Below, in pieces: positions 12,617 to 30,100 of a stretch of DNA of 64,000 bases. Under the pieces are notes generated by a model. The model made no database searches and was not told the DNA's origin. It saw nothing but the letters and a program-made list of their open reading frames with translations. Positions within the stretch are counted from its first letter, which is position 1. Every line of letters starts with the position of its first letter. Made by a program: the position numbers and the translations under genes. The stretch is from Diploscapter coronatus (lineage: Eukaryota > Nematoda > Chromadorea > Rhabditida > Rhabditidae), in the NCBI GenBank assembly GCA_964036155.1, contig OZ038423.1:25063249-25127248 (forward strand). Direction: 5' to 3'.

Positions 12617-15600
12617 GTGCATCTCCAGAAGATGATATGATTCACTGCGTCCGTGCTCGTGTCCTTGTTTGAAGTATCACCTTTTTCATCTAATCCGTCC
12701 CCACAACTCGCGATCAACAACTAAAAAATATAGTAATTATTAGATCCAGATATATCGAATCCCTTCTAAATACCTGAGTTCCCTGTTGAGGAGGCACAGT
12801 TAAAGACATTCGCTTTTGCTTCTTCGTCAAAGCAACACTAATTGGCAGCAGCACTCGACACGGTCCACTATGTCCAATTTCGCATACTGCAAACTATTGT
12901 ACTCCTCGAATCTATCGATTTTTACCTGTCAAAGGCGGATTGGGCTGTTGTTTCGCGGCATAGACCGGAGTGGACAGGATAAAACCGGCTGAGGTTCCGA
13001 TCCAGAGATTAGATTTTGCAGATGTTATGCACGACACACGAAGACTGCCCATTTTGTGCTCTCTCAGAATATCTTCTTTTCCTAAAAATTAGAATATTTG
13101 CGTGAGATTAAAAGCTACAATGACCAGCTAATTGAGTCCTGACTATAGCGGCGATACTGAAGTGATTTATGATCGTTAAAGTAAAGGCGTCGATTACATA
13201 AATTATGGGAGATCTAAAATAGAAAATTAGAATAAGCTCGAATTATGCTAATTTCACCGTCTTCCAGAAATAAATAGAACAGCTCCGGCAGAACATATCA
13301 CAGAAATCGAGTTTGCTGTCGGCAGAACTTCAGCAGAGTCTTGCCATCGGATCTCGTCGGGATATGTCGTATGAATTGAATTCCCCGAGGCCACCAATAA
13401 TCGCCTTCCGACCTAATAAGATTTAATCTTTTTTCTTCAAACATTAGAACTTTTAAAAACCTGAATGATGGCAGATATAGGAGCCTTGCAATTATGGGAT
13501 ACAGGTGCTGGATTATCCAGGTCCCAGGATCTATCTGAAAAATTATAACATATAGCATAGCTTTTAGTAGCTTCTAGAAAATTTCAAAGTTTTCGTACTT
13601 ACCCGGCAAAGCATTGAACCTTAATAGATTAATGTCCTTTAACCCCGCAGTCGCTAAGAACACGGAATTATTGAAGTAGCACATAGCGGTTACAGCCTAG
13701 GATTGGAAGTTAAATTAAAGTCATTTCAAGAAAAGCTGTACTTCGTTCAATCGAACCACTTTCTCCCTGCCTCTAGCACGAATTCTATCCGTCGAATTTA
13801 CAATGTAGACGCTAAAATTTAACTTTATATTAATTTTAGGGAAATTTTTAAAAGTAATCATCTCTAACGAAATAGCATTGAATAGAGAATCTCTTCTGCG
13901 TGCTATTCCTTTCAAAGAAGCTACAACTACAAATGACCGATTTATGCTAATTTCTAAATGCAGTATATTCCTACTCTCCATCCTCGTTCCCTATCCATAC
14001 GGTAGTTTGGCCTCCAGAGCTCTCATCTGCTGAAGAAGCTGAGGTGTCTCCACTACTGTTCAATTCAGTCAAGGCTCCGCCCTTTCTTCTGGAGTCCTCA
14101 GGCGCCGAAGATCTCTTCTTCTTGCTTTTTCTAGAATTTTTATATATCGAATAAATCATTGGTTCTTTACTTACGTAGGCGGTGGCACGGCGCAAGTAGC
14201 GGTGACAGCAGCATTGCCAATCGCCGAACAGCTTTCGATCGAAGGATCAACATTTTCCAGGGAAATTACTGCGACCTAATACAAATTTGTAGTGAGATAA
14301 TTCTCAGTGAGGATATTTCATTTAGATATTTTAGAACAGTTTACTCTATATTTATCGTTTGAGTTTGATTAGTTTTCATATTTTTTATAATAAAAATGGC
14401 AAATTATTACTTGTCCACTATATTTATCACTGGCGCAGATCCACACGAACGGAGCGCTATCTTGGCGTTTTCCGGGCACAATTACCGCGGTGCAAATCTA
14501 AACTATGTGGTATTTTCAAGTATATGTATATTTTTTGTTAATCTCTAATACCTGAAGTCCCGGTCGAGTTTGATGAGCGACGATAGATTTCAATTGACAT
14601 ACGGGAGAAGTCAATTGTTGATTTATCAGGGCAGTTTTGGTATCCTTGAATGTAGCCTCCCATTGTGATCTTCTTTCGGCATTCGTGAATTCAAATGCGA
14701 CAGTCTCTATGCCATATCTTAAGAATTTGAATTTGACACATATCCGGATATATGAATTCTCTTTTTATAAAAATAAGATACATGAAATCCCCTTACTCGG
14801 TGATCACACTCAAGTGTACAGTGGCTAATTCCGCATCGTTATTCAATCGCTCACTAATTCGTCTCATTTTCATCGCATTTTCAATGTCGATTTCTTCAAG
14901 AACTCCGGAGAGTTTCTAGAGTTTAAATTTTAGAAATTAAAATAATTAAAAAAAAAACCTCTCGATTATCCTTGAGCAGTTTGACGAGTTGAATCATTTT
15001 CTTTACGACTTTATCGTCCTCTTTAATAACTTCCAGGCTACTTTCCGTGTCTTTCAGAATTGATAATGTATCTGAACCTCATTGCTTAAATTTGGATGTA
15101 TACTTTCTTACCTCTAGCAATTTCTACATCATCTAACGATATCTTTATCAATAGTTTAAATCGATTGCTCTCCAGAAAATCTGCCGAAGGGGTGATGAAT
15201 TTTCCAGATTTATTATTCTGCTTTCTTCTGACACTAGTCAGAACCAGCTGGAAATTATAATTTCAAAATATGAACTTAGTTAAACCCCACTTGATCTGAC
15301 AGCATAAACATGCATCTTTGCTTCCTGACTTCGTCTCTGCCTTTAATAGTGACCATATCGTATCGTAGTAGAGTTCTTCCTGTTGTTACCAGCTAAATTT
15401 AAATATGATGTTAACAAGACTTCACTTGAACTCTTACATCATCCAGTCCATCAACAATCGCTTCAATCTCTCTCAGCCTCTGTTCCATTTGCTCATTCGC
15501 ATCCTTGTGTTGGTTAATTGCAACCTATTAGCTCACGATTAGGCTAATTAAGCATTTAAATGTTTAATCAATTACCGCAAGCTTGTGAATGTGTCGTTGC

Positions 15601-18117
15601 ACACACAACAATCTCTCCCGATCAGCATGCTCTGCCGGTGTATGTTTCAGAAGTTGCTTTACAAGAAGCTCATATCTCGGGATTCTTTGAATGGGCGATA
15701 TGAGAAGAGCGTCCAGGTCTAGCTTATTCGAGTGATCGCGGCAACATCTCTGAAAATGAAGAATATTTTTTTTTTAAATCCAATTAATGCGATACAAAGC
15801 GAATGAAATTTCATAAGTTTCAAAAGCACTAGTATTTTTATCATCTTATATCGAATTTTAAGCTGGTCTTCGCGACATAAATCTCATACATTGTAGTATT
15901 TCTCGAATGAAGGCTTATTCCTGGCCTGAGCGATGGCACATTTCGCGTTTTTGAAGTTCTCCACGAAAGAAATATAGGTTTCAATCATGGACTGTTTGGA
16001 GAACTGAAAAAATCGTAATCTTCACGAACTCTGAAAATTTCCCATACATGAGAAAGCAAAACATCTCCAATAAGAGAATCCTTGTGCCAAGTTTCGACTC
16101 GGGAATTTAGCGCTGCCAATAATACCTGCAAAATCTCATGCTTCAGAAAGTTCTATTTCATATGTAAAACCTGATGATGCGCAAGAATTTCTGGAATCTT
16201 ATAGAAGATCTTGTCGACCAATCCAGCCTCTATGATAGTGCATTCTAATGGCTGCCTGAGGGGTCGCATGTATTTCTGAAATTTTCAGGAACTTATGAAA
16301 TTTCGAAGAAAAAACTTGCCGATACGAGAAATTCCAGATTTTCCACGAAGGATTTTTCTGTGTCATAAAGTTCTCGAACAGCCAGATTTCTAACGCTGAT
16401 GTGCCTTCGCAAACTGGCTCTGGAACGCTTTTTCCAGAGCAAGATGTCCGCTTCCAGAAGCGAATCTTCCATTCTGCACTCTTCGTTCGCGGATTCCGAA
16501 TAGTAGGGGTTCCTAAATTACAAAATAAATAAGTAAGTCTAGCTTTTTCTCAACCTCCTATATAATTAATCAAATTTTTTCTTTCCTCTGCACTACATAG
16601 ATTTAATTTGATTATTTAGATAAATTGGTGCTAGTAGTAAGCTGATGAATTATATAGGGATCGTATTTGTTCGAACCAAGAAATACTGGGCTGTTGTTCT
16701 GGAGAATTCTGCCGTGATCTGAGACTTTGCAGAAGCTTCGAAAACCGATTCATGCCTGCTGTGAAAGAGTCGGAGCCATCCAACATCGTCGTAGAGCCAC
16801 CGTATACGGCGCCGCGTCTTCTGAACCCCAACGACGCAATTCGACAGTAATTCGTCTACAGTAACCTCATTGTCGGGGTCATTTTGTCTTCTGGAGGCAA
16901 CGACAACTCGCTTCTACCGTTAAAGACTTCAGATGACGATTTTCGGGATAAAGAAGATAATCTGCTCATTGTGGAGGAGAAGGTTTGATCGTCTCTTAAG
17001 AGTCAATTTATATAAATTTCTGAATGGAAAATTTACCGAATGGAAGGAATAAACTGCATAACGCCTCGGGGATGATTCCCACTCAACTTCGTGCAAATTC
17101 CACTGACTCTGCCTCCATCCGTACTTCGGGATTCCGTTACCAAAGAGAGATCGTCGGCGTCGGAAAACACTACAAATCTTTCTTTGAAAATATCTTTTTT
17201 TTTTTAAAACCTCCCCGATCAGTTGACTGCGAAGGCAGTTTGAAAACCCTCTGTAAGGATTGAATCGATTTAGCGGCATCCTTCAATTCCTCAATTTCAG
17301 TTGTTATCATATCTTCGCCGCCAGAATCATATTCCATCTAAATTTGCTGTCTTAAAAACCTTTGGACAAACTGAAAAAGTCGTAGCATCATATGAAATAT
17401 TGGATAACAATCACTAGCATCCCCCTCGCTTTAATCTAGCCTGCACTATTTTCCATGTTACAAAATCTTCAGATTTGCATATGTTTAGAGGATAAAACCT
17501 GAGCAACGGCAGCGAATTTCGGTAGTTGTTGCATGAGAGTTTGCAAAGTTTCCAGGTCAATCTAAATTGGTGAAGATCAACTTTTTTTCTATAATAAACG
17601 AATAAAACCTGAGTAGAATCATCGACATTCGGCTCGGAATTTGTTTTCCTAAGCCTTTGACGCCGTCTGCTCTCACTTCTCTCCCTCGAAGCTCTGACCA
17701 TCGACCGCCTTCTTTCCCTTCTCCTCTCCCTCTCGATGTTGTCGTCCAAATTGAAGTCGGACCTCCGTCTGAAATATTTAGTCTCAGATACTATAACGGA
17801 ATGTAAAATAAATACACAAACTTGTAACTTCTAAACTTAAGAGATTATATGAAAAAGAAAGGATTTTTACATCATCCCAGAAACTTAGGTGGTTTCTCGC
17901 AAAGTTGCGAACATTCCAAATAAGTCGATCTTCAAGGTAGCCATAGCTAGATTTACCGTGGAGGATGTCTCGTTCTGAACGAATGATGTCTCTCGCTGGG
18001 GGATACGGTAGCGGATCGTTTCGGAAGTCGTCGGACTGGAGATGAAGCGCTATCGTCGGATGAATCAGAGTCATCAGCGTCGTTGGGATTCAGGGATAGT
18101 CTCGTAGTCGTGGTCAT
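12613..18117 (-). CDS. Rho guanine-nucleotide exchange factor, ARHGEF10/ARHGEF17-like
   Basis: Predicted activator of Rho-family GTPases. The start is the ATG at 18117 (MTTTTRLSLNPNDADDSDSS). The N-terminal third is acidic/Ser-rich, then very Arg-rich (17610-17768: IERERRRERRRSMVRASRER). The DH domain begins near 16440 (SVRNLAVRELYDTEKSFVEN) and continues through FYKIPEILAHHQVLLAALNS and the diagnostic helix LISPIQRIPRYELLVKQLLK at about 15700. A PH-like segment follows (LVTTGRTLLRYDMVTIKGRD, QRCMFMLSDQLVLTSVRRKQ, TVAFEFTNAERRSQWEATF). The C-terminal half consists of beta-propeller-like repeats (TTVWIGNEDGEI, NSVFLATAG, NLWIGTSAGFI, LLIASCGDG). This order is the ARHGEF10/17 arrangement, but I cannot decide which subtype. 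One small intron (16276-16319, 44 nt) appears to use a GC donor within the DH domain. Individual exons in the N-terminal third are the least certain. Confidence 0.85.
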
Positions 18118-19119
18118 TATCAGAGTTATCAGTAAATAAAAGCAATTTTCAGCGCTTATCAGTAAACTATCTTATTAGTGATCGAATCGATGTTATCAGC
18201 TGATGATAAGGTAGTTGTAGAGTGCCCGATGGTCAGTGGGGCATTGACAGAAAAGATAGGATTGATGGGTGGATTTGCAAAGGAATCAATGGAGATAAAG
18301 AGGGATGAAGAGATTTGAGATGTTACCTTCGAGACAAAGCCCTAGAGCCCTGTCCCTGTCGACAGCTGACTCAAATCGCCTAGCGGATAGACTGAAAGAA
18401 AGAGAAAGGAACTCTATAGTTTGATTTTCAGAGCGAAATTAGCATAAAACGCTTTTCTGCAAAATAGAAGGATAGATAATTCTTGGTACCAAATGACCTG
18501 TCCAACAGAAGTTAACGTAAACCCTCTAATTGAGGCCCCTCCCATTTGAAGCCCCCTTCTAATTGACCCTCTTCCTGAGGGGTATTGAAATTAGAAACCC
18601 CCGAAATTCTATTAGAGGTTTTATGGTATCTCGTAGCTCATACACAATGCATGTCGCTTTATTAGTTTGCATCTTTCCATTCATACTTTGCATACAATTT
18701 TGATTTATGCACTTCAAATATAAAATATGTTTTATTTTAACAATGCGGATCTTCAAATTCACTCATAGACTATTTCATTCCCAAGAGTGTCCTCTTTCCA
18801 TTACATTTCATTTTGGTGTTGGTCAACGGGGAAATAGGTTCTTTCCTTTTCCTACCTAAGAAGAAGTAATTGTAATCCTTCATGCTCGTTGTGCATCTTC
18901 AGCACATCTTCGGAAGCCTTTTCCCTCCACCCCATTTTCTCTCTCCTAAGCTCTTCCCTCTATGCAATTCTCAAATTGCTTTTGGCAGGTCCACCCCACC
19001 TACTTTCATCTTTTATTTTTTAGGTCTTTCAACATATATCAACAAACTACGCTATGGCTCTTCAATGTTGATGCAATATTTTTCTTTATTTATTTCAATT
19101 TTTGTCTATAATTAAAGTC
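18118..19119. promoter_or_regulatory. Divergent intergenic region between RhoGEF (-) and glutamate receptor (+)
   Basis: About 1 kb with no supported gene. It contains several TTATCAG/TGATAAG GATA-like matches at 18119-18210 directly upstream of the RhoGEF start, and a small repeat-like segment at about 18515-18626. Confidence 0.35.
18515..18626. repeat. Possible short foldback element
   Basis: The left end AAACCCTCTAAT and the right end ATTAGAGGTTTT are imperfect inverted copies around a C-rich/G-rich centre with internal repeats of CTAATTGA. It looks like a degraded MITE, but the arms are short. Confidence 0.35.
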
Positions 19120-23598
<4,479 letters not shown>

Positions 23599-24169
23599 GC
23601 TTCATATCTAAATGATTTTATTGCTAGGTTATCATTACTCATAACTTCAAATATACGTGTACTCAAATGATAAAGGCTTTGAAATGTCTAGTTTTTCAGA
23701 GGCATGAATTTTGTCGGTGTGTCTATTTGTGCATCGCATTTGTATCGGGAATTTTCCCCATTCTTTTCTTTCCTTTGTCATTTTATAGCTTGACATTTCC
23801 AACCTTCACTGATAAGTGCCAATAGTTGATAGGAACATTTTCAGTTCCCGAAGCATTCGAATTATACACCTTCCGGCTGTACTAATTTGATTTCTAAATT
23901 TTGAGCAATTAGCTATTTTAGGGGGTTTTCTATTTAAGACGGATCTTCTAAACTGGACAAGTCATGCAAGGGCGTGCCTTCTATTTCATGAGTCACTCTT
24001 TGCCTCTGCAAACATTCCCTCGCATTGACATTTTCTCTGTCTCCTTTACCTTCCATTTTATCGATTGATGCATGCATGGTTTCTATACAATTTGCCTAAT
24101 CTGGCGAACCTCTTTTATGTTACTCTATTGATTTATAAGATTCTCTTTTACTTATCATATATTTTCAGA
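23599..24169. other. Intergenic region between glutamate receptor and coiled-coil gene
   Basis: 570 bp, AT-rich, with no gene seen. An acceptor-like ATATTTTCAG stands one base before the next ATG (24170), compatible with trans-splicing of the downstream gene. Confidence 0.4.
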
Positions 24170-27100
24170 ATGGCAGAAGGTCCAGTGAAAAACCTGCCTC
24201 AGAATTATCCAGGCGACGATAATCTTGTACTTCGCTTAACTTAAGGATTTATTATATACTTTGAAATTTAAGATAACTCGTCGTAAGGCGATTAAAAAGA
24301 ACATCGATGATATACGAGAGAGGAAGGTGGAAATCGCCAAAGTTATCAAGGGCTTGAGTGAGGAGGATACGCCGGTACTTAAATTAAGATCTCTTATTGT
24401 AGTTTAATTAAAATTCAGGAAAACCGAGATTTGATCAAGCAATTGTTAGATGGATTCGACACTCTATCTCAGCAGGAAAATCAATACATCGATATCATGA
24501 AGAGCATTGTAGTATGTTTTAATTTAAATTCAAACAAATGGTTCTTGAGAAATTCATCCATTTTACCCTCTTTTATCTAGAATGTTGTATTTATAAAGAA
24601 AGATAAATTTTCCAAATTTATAAAAAAAATAATAATAATAATAAATTAGGTAATTCACGAACAAGCGACGAAGGATATCGCTGAAGACATCGAGAAAAGT
24701 ATCGAGCAGGATCGAGTTAAGCTTGAGGAATTCAAGAAACGTGAAGCTGAAGACCACGAAGAAAAGGAGTTCCTCCAGAATGCATCTCCCGACCAGCAGG
24801 CCCAACAAGCTGAGCTTGATAAGGGTATTTTTATCAGTGATTACATATAATTCTCATGTTATTGTCGATGAACGATAACTTGGAATGAAGTAAAAGGGAT
24901 GCGTTTCTTTTTCTCCCTTTTGTGCGCCACAGATCCCCCTCGATTTGACGACTTTTTCTGTGGATTTTTGTTCCTTTCTTCTCACTTTTGTGCTAATTAG
25001 CCAATTAATTTTTATCAATATCGATAGAAGACAATAATTCAAAAGCTTTTATAGCGAAAATGCCGTTGATTTGGTGAAGGAACGAAAAAGATAGAGAAAT
25101 TCGCCAAATGAACAACTATCACCTATGCGCGCATTTCGAGTTTCAAAAGAGGGAAAGAAAGAAACACGTCCTTTCTGCTTTATTAAGAGTGATCGTTCAT
25201 CGACTATATCACTAAAATTGCTATGTTATCATTCTTATCACTAATTGAATTAAATTATCATTTTTCATTTCAGATATCGAAGAGCTAAAAGCTACATTGT
25301 TGGAGTTCAAAAATGTCGCGGAACAGGTAATTAAATTAATTAATTAATGTGATTTTAAATCTATGATTCATTATTTAGGCAGTAGCTGCGAGCACGCTAA
25401 ATGAAAAACTAGTGGAGAAACTGCAGCTTCACAAGAAAAAGGTGATTTAAACTCATTTTACTTTTTTAAGTTTAAATTTAGAAAGCCACGATGATGGAAG
25501 TGCGAAAACAAAAGGCCTCAGATTTGGACGCCAAGGCTAAGAAAACCAGGGAGGAATTGAATGAGAGGATTGATAAATGTAATTTATAAATTTCGATTAA
25601 AGTTGAAGATCAAAAATTTAGTGGCTCATGAAAAGGAGATGACGAAAAAGAAACAGCGTCAATTGGAAGATCTGAGAAAGGAAGCCCTGAGAATTGGAAT
25701 ACAATTGACTCCTGAGGATGAGAAAAGCGTATGATTTAGGAAATTCTATTTTAAGATTTATGAAAATTGATATTTTTCTAAAAAATCATTATGTGATTGA
25801 TATAAATCGCCTAAAATTACTATAATTATGCTAATTGAATTTCAGAGAATTGCCGCGATCAATGAGGCTGAGAAACTGATCTCTGATACGGACAGAATTC
25901 CTCCGTTGGAAAATTCGAAGGATAACAAATCCGAGGAAAAACCGAGTTTGGATGAAGAAGACAAAGAGAAAAAGCGACAGCAAATACGTGAGAATGTTCG
26001 GATCGAAAGAGAGAGGTAGGGGCTTAGGGGCTTTGTAATATCTCTCCTTCCTTTATCCCTGAGCTTTATCGATCGGATTAGAGGGATTTCATATATCTGA
26101 GTTCTGCGTTTAGATCTTAAGTTATTTAATTTTAGACAATCTGAAGTGAACCGGGTAATTCGTGAGAAGTTAGCTGCGATGGAGGAGAGAAAGAAGAGGA
26201 TTCAAGAAATCCGAAAGATACTTGAAGAAGGAGATAAATCTCAGGTATTGGGTTTAGAAATAATTTTGTAATGTAAAGATTCATTGACATTCAAATTTAA
26301 TTCAATTTTTTAAAATCATTTTAATTTTAGGAAGTTCTTGCCTCTGCAAACGCAGCATTACAAGAAGAACAGACTAGAATTATGAGAGAAGTTTCCAAAT
26401 TTGGGAAGGAAACTCAGGAAAATGACAAGGAAACCAATGGGAAACCCCAGGATTCTCCTAAAGGTGATGGTAGGGGTACTTCTATTTTTATATTTAAAGG
26501 AAATAAAAAAATTCAGAAGACGTTCCACCTCCCTTGCCTACTGTACCCCCTCCGGATGATGCGGGAGACTCTTTGGATCTACACGTCCCACCAATCGACC
26601 TCGAATATACTTTAATCAACGCAAAACGAAATTTGGAGTCAGTTTATTTCATATTAATAGCATTCTTAGTTACGTAATTATCTAAATAGCCGTCTGTGCA
26701 ATATAATTACTAAATGGGCTCATCAGAATCGTTTCCCTGATCCAGAGTAAGCATTTGGGGGCTTAATTGCCGTTATGATTGCATCTTAATGATAGCTATT
26801 TTAGGCCATTCGAACAAAACTTAGATTCATGTTAGAAACGCTATAGCGTCATCATCGTACAATTGCAACATTGTGCGCAGCGCGCGTAGTTTGACGTAAA
26901 TTCACCTTATCAGGGAAGAGATTAATGCTATTAGACAAGGATAAATGAATGGGGAGGATTTTTTATATCCGAATAAGAGCTGATAAATTTATAGACTGAT
27001 AAGTTTGATAGGCTGATAAAGCTGATCTTCAGAAATCTAACCGCGATGCGAGAAAGACTGGAGAAGATGCAGGAAGCAGGAGAAGACATAGATGACGAAC

Positions 27101-30100
27101 AGGCTGCGATAATCGAGCAATTAGAAGATCTGAATGTAGGCATGGAGCATAGAAGAGAGGAGGAACATTCGCATATCCAACCACAAGATGCTGAAATTCC
27201 CAAAGAAACTGAGGATATCGCTAAACAGGCTAGTTTTAAATTTCAAATCTAAGTTTGAAGCAGCATCGACATTCATTTAACTGAAGTGATTTATTTAATT
27301 TTTGATGTGAAATGATTTTAGATTTCATTCTCAGTGAAAAAAACTACCGCGCGGTATTGGTCTATATCGATCGATATACGCTGTTTTATAGGGCGGTATG
27401 AAGAGAGTTACCGTCCGGCAAAACAAAGCAAAAACTGGCAGATACCGGCTAATACCGCCCGGCAATTTGCTCGCTGAGTTTAGACTGATTATATTTTCTT
27501 AAGTTTTCATTCTCACTTTTCTCGATTTCAACTCTCTGAATTGGCTATGTATGGAAAGAGCATGCTTTCCATTCCCTCTCTCTTTCTCTCTTTGCATGCA
27601 TTCACTAATAAGGCGAAGGGGTCCAAAAGGGAGAAAGAGGGATAAAAAAGAGATCTTCCAGATCCGACAAAAATTGCGCGCATAGGATGCACCTAATTAT
27701 GACTGCGCGCTCAGTTAATAGCTGCATGGAATGATACTATGATATTTATTAATTTCTCCCACATGCACGTTTTTCAGAGCGAGAAAAGTGCTGATGCAAA
27801 GATTACTGTAATCAAGGAGAAATTAAGCGGAAGAAACGGGTGGTGCAATAATGAAGGCGCAGGGCTCGTAAAGGTTAAATATCCTTCAAAGGAAAACGAA
27901 GATTGTGATTTCATTAACCGAATGATGAGAAATGCCGTGAGATCTTGGTTGATGATGAAGAAAGTCTTAATCACTGATATCTTGTCAGGCTGAAGAGGAA
28001 GTGCGTCGGAGTTTCGCGGCTGCTTTTGGAGATTTGAATTCGAAGAACTGGAGAAACTCTGACGCCGACACAAATTCCGAGCAGCTGGACCGAATTGAGG
28101 AACTTCTAATTGAGCAAAGCAGAAAAATGGATAAGGTAGGGTTCGACCGAATTCGGAAGCGAATATCTGGGGGTATCTTAGGGCAGGGAGGGAGACAGAG
28201 CTGTACTTCATCGTTTCCCTCAATTCATTTTTCTTTTCATGCGACACACATGCACAACATCGATTCATTTGTGAGAGCATTTTTCCTTTCCGCGTTCTCT
28301 CTTTGCATCTCTTCCCTCTCGCATTTTTTGCATTGCTTCTGCTGCCTGAGGGCAAAACGAAGAGGGACAAAAAGGGGGCGGGGCGAGAAAGCCCCTCTCA
28401 CAGAGCAAAAGACCCTCTTCCCTCTGTCTGTCTGCTCTCCCTTCCCCTCACTCCCATCCCCATTCCGCTCCCATTTCCCCACTACTTACACACAGCTGTG
28501 GCTCGTCCTGTTGCCCGGTCGAAGCCGTACTTCATCCCCAATCGACCACCAGACGGAACCTCAACCCCTGCCATCCATCATTCTCCCACCGACCCAGCCC
28601 CCGACCTCGTCAAGTCTCGTGTCGTGGATATCGGACCGCTTCCGCACCACCCTCCCACACGCCCTGGACACTCTCTCGGATCGTTTGATCAGACTGAGTC
28701 GAGGCGAGTCCGTATCCGACCTGGAGCCCATTCTACAGCGAATTCTCTACCCATTATCTAGCAACGGAGAGGTTTGCGAGAGTTTGTAGTGGGTTTTTCT
28801 GTGAAATAAGGCGGCCCGCCGGCTAAGTGAATGCTTTTGCCACAGTCTTAGAGTCGGACCCGAATAAGCTGGGCTAAGATTCACTTAGGCTGGAGAGTCA
28901 CGTATATGACTAAACATTTACATTTTGTGCCTAAGTTTTGCTAGGATTTGCGCGTCTGTTTCTCACATATTTCAGTGCCTTTCCTCCATCCACACTGCAG
29001 CGACTCTACAGATTTCAAATTCCAGCTAAGGCCTAGTGCAAAGCCGCTTCCGGTGTCAATCTTCTTTCTGCTATTTCTTCGAGTTTCGTTTCTCTAATTT
29101 TGGATTTTCAGTGGTTAGCTAACCCCTATTAGCCTTCTTTAGAATTGTGTGCAACTTTATTTAACTTCGTGAAGTTCTTGGAGTGAATTTTGAACTTCGG
29201 AAGTTTAACTTCAGACACTTCCATTTAGGACTCTTCTGCATCATCTTTGTCCTCTGCCGAAGACCATCAAATCGAGACCGCTTCTTCATTGAACTCTTCC
29301 AATTTTGTCTCGGTCATCGCGAATCCGCAGGTGGTTTTTTTCGATCCGATATAAAATTTGCCATCTGGGCCCGCTTTTCCTCATATCTTATGTAGGGAAT
29401 TTGGGCTTTTGCTCAGCATTTCTGGGGATTTTACACTTGACGACAGAGAATTCGATGCACTTCTTCATTTCGCTTACTGTAAAAAAGGTATTCAGTTACA
29501 AAGGCACGGGTCTTCTGGTCGGTTGAGGCTTTTGACATGTTTCTGGGCGAAAGGAGAGGGGAGAGGGGAGAGAGAAGGAAAGTGATCTGAAGGGATATAG
29601 GCAGATATAGAGGGGATATCTGGGATCTCAGATAGAGAAAGGATAGGAGATATGCCAACTGCTCACTCTTACTCTCTCTCTCTCACATTGTAATACCTTC
29701 CCTCCCATCCTGTGAAGATCTGACTAAAGTCTTGGATTTTAGAGGATAAAGAGAACCCATCCATTCCTTGATCTCCAAATCATCGTAAAGATTCACGCCA
29801 ATTTCGGATTATCACATTTTTCATGACGAAGGTGACTTCTAATTAGCGAAATGCGAAGCATAGACCAAGGTGGCTTAGAGGAAAATTGATTACGCGTTGC
29901 TACGTAGCTCGCTGGGATGTAGAATATAGCCCCAGATATAGAGGGATTTGCCTGGAAAGAGTCCGTGTGAATTACTATGCGGAGGATGGGTTCGCTTGAC
30001 TTGGACTCATTAATGCATAAAGCATATCCCCATCATTCGTGTCTTCTTTTCTCATAGTCATATCTAGTTCTCTGCCAGTTATATAGTCATTTTGGGCTGT

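Noticed and set aside
27774..28370. 198-codon minus-strand frame
   Set aside because: Antisense to well-supported exons of the coiled-coil gene; no motif.
28303..28761. 152-codon plus-strand frame
   Set aside because: Overlaps the exon at 28494 in another frame; the phase from the previous exon selects the competing frame, which also looks more protein-like.
28001..28789. 262-codon open frame read straight through
   Set aside because: The first part (to about 28135) and last part (from 28494) are exons of the coiled-coil gene, but the middle is an intron with GTAGGG donor and CACACAG acceptor. The frame is open there only by chance.
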